A DNA stretch of 64,000 bases from Neobacillus sp. SuZ13 (lineage in GTDB: Bacteria; Bacillota; Bacilli; Bacillales; Cytobacillaceae). Below the pieces are notes generated by a model that was not told the DNA's origin, ran no database searches, and worked only from the letters and a program-made list of their open reading frames with translations. Below are positions 62,903-64,000 of this stretch, piece after piece; the first letter of the stretch is position 1, and the number at the start of each line of letters is the position of its first letter. A program made the position numbers and the translations under genes. The stretch lies in the NCBI RefSeq assembly GCF_030123365.1, contig NZ_CP126107.1, positions 667,501 to 731,500 on the forward strand. Direction: 5' to 3'.

Positions 62903-64000
<1,098 letters not shown>

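Overview
The window reads as a chromosomal segment of a low-GC, Gram-positive, spore-former-type bacterium of the Bacillaceae. The supporting signs are strong AGGAGG-type ribosome binding sites, frequent TTG and GTG starts, dense rho-independent terminators, a Bacillus-type XylR operator, a BirA-type biotin operator, and proteins of Bacillus type (RlmN, FabF, YisK-like, YhfH-like, YesL/YesM/YesN-like). A Neobacillus or Bacillus-like genus is my guess; no rRNA or tRNA is present to settle it. The window is mostly a string of catabolic operons, many paired with their own regulator, and shows repeated gene decay by deletion.

Layout. 1-4019: an unassigned sugar-phosphate cluster (DHDPS-type aldolase end, class I aldolase, sugar isomerase/epimerase, triose-phosphate isomerase paralogue) followed by a DeoR regulator. 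4098-10533: housekeeping and small genes (TerB-like, YhfH-like, a small phospholipase A2-like protein, FabF, nitroreductase, RlmN, ASCH protein) with two decayed loci. 10648-15706: a fructoselysine operon frlC-frlA-frlB-frlD-frlR of the Escherichia coli gene type. 15900-17966: XRE-cupin regulator divergent from D-serine ammonia-lyase. 17999-24208: MerR regulator divergent from permease, aldehyde dehydrogenase, iron alcohol dehydrogenase and a ureohydrolase, with a classic 19-bp-spacer MerR promoter.

24496-32302: single genes (lipase-like hydrolase, VOC protein, biotin synthase under a BirA box, RMD1/DUF155 protein, LOG-family protein, L,D-transpeptidase, fumarylacetoacetase-family protein) and two gene remnants. 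32405-34772: the carboxynorspermidine/carboxyspermidine pair (dehydrogenase and decarboxylase) behind a terminator-like leader hairpin. 35334-39831: an unusual MerR-zinc ribbon-methyltransferase-like protein divergent from an amidohydrolase and a permease.

39916-47440: the most unusual region, a GntR-regulated cluster built around a 4-hydroxyphenylacetate 3-hydroxylase-type flavin monooxygenase. It also has a split-barrel flavoprotein, a DUF2848 protein, two nearly identical cupins in a 480-bp tandem duplication, an FAD synthetase lacking the flavokinase signature, an MFS transporter and a nitrilase-family hydrolase. A TGTATACA operator recurs three times in it. 47563-49026: an intact-looking IS3-family (IS150-like) element with terminal repeats and a 3-bp target duplication.

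49055-64000: a xylan-utilisation locus. It carries an intracellular GH43 enzyme, xylose isomerase and xylulokinase under a XylR box, an Axe2-like acetylxylan esterase, an aldo-keto reductase, a cytoplasmic CE4 deacetylase, a YesL-like protein, a XynDC-like two-component system, a XynEFG-like xylo-oligosaccharide ABC transporter, and a GH10 xylanase running off the right edge. Secreted xylanase would release oligomers, the transporter would import them, and the internal esterase, GH43 enzyme and XylAB would feed them to the pentose phosphate pathway. Two copies of a Bacillus-type palindromic repeat sit in this locus.
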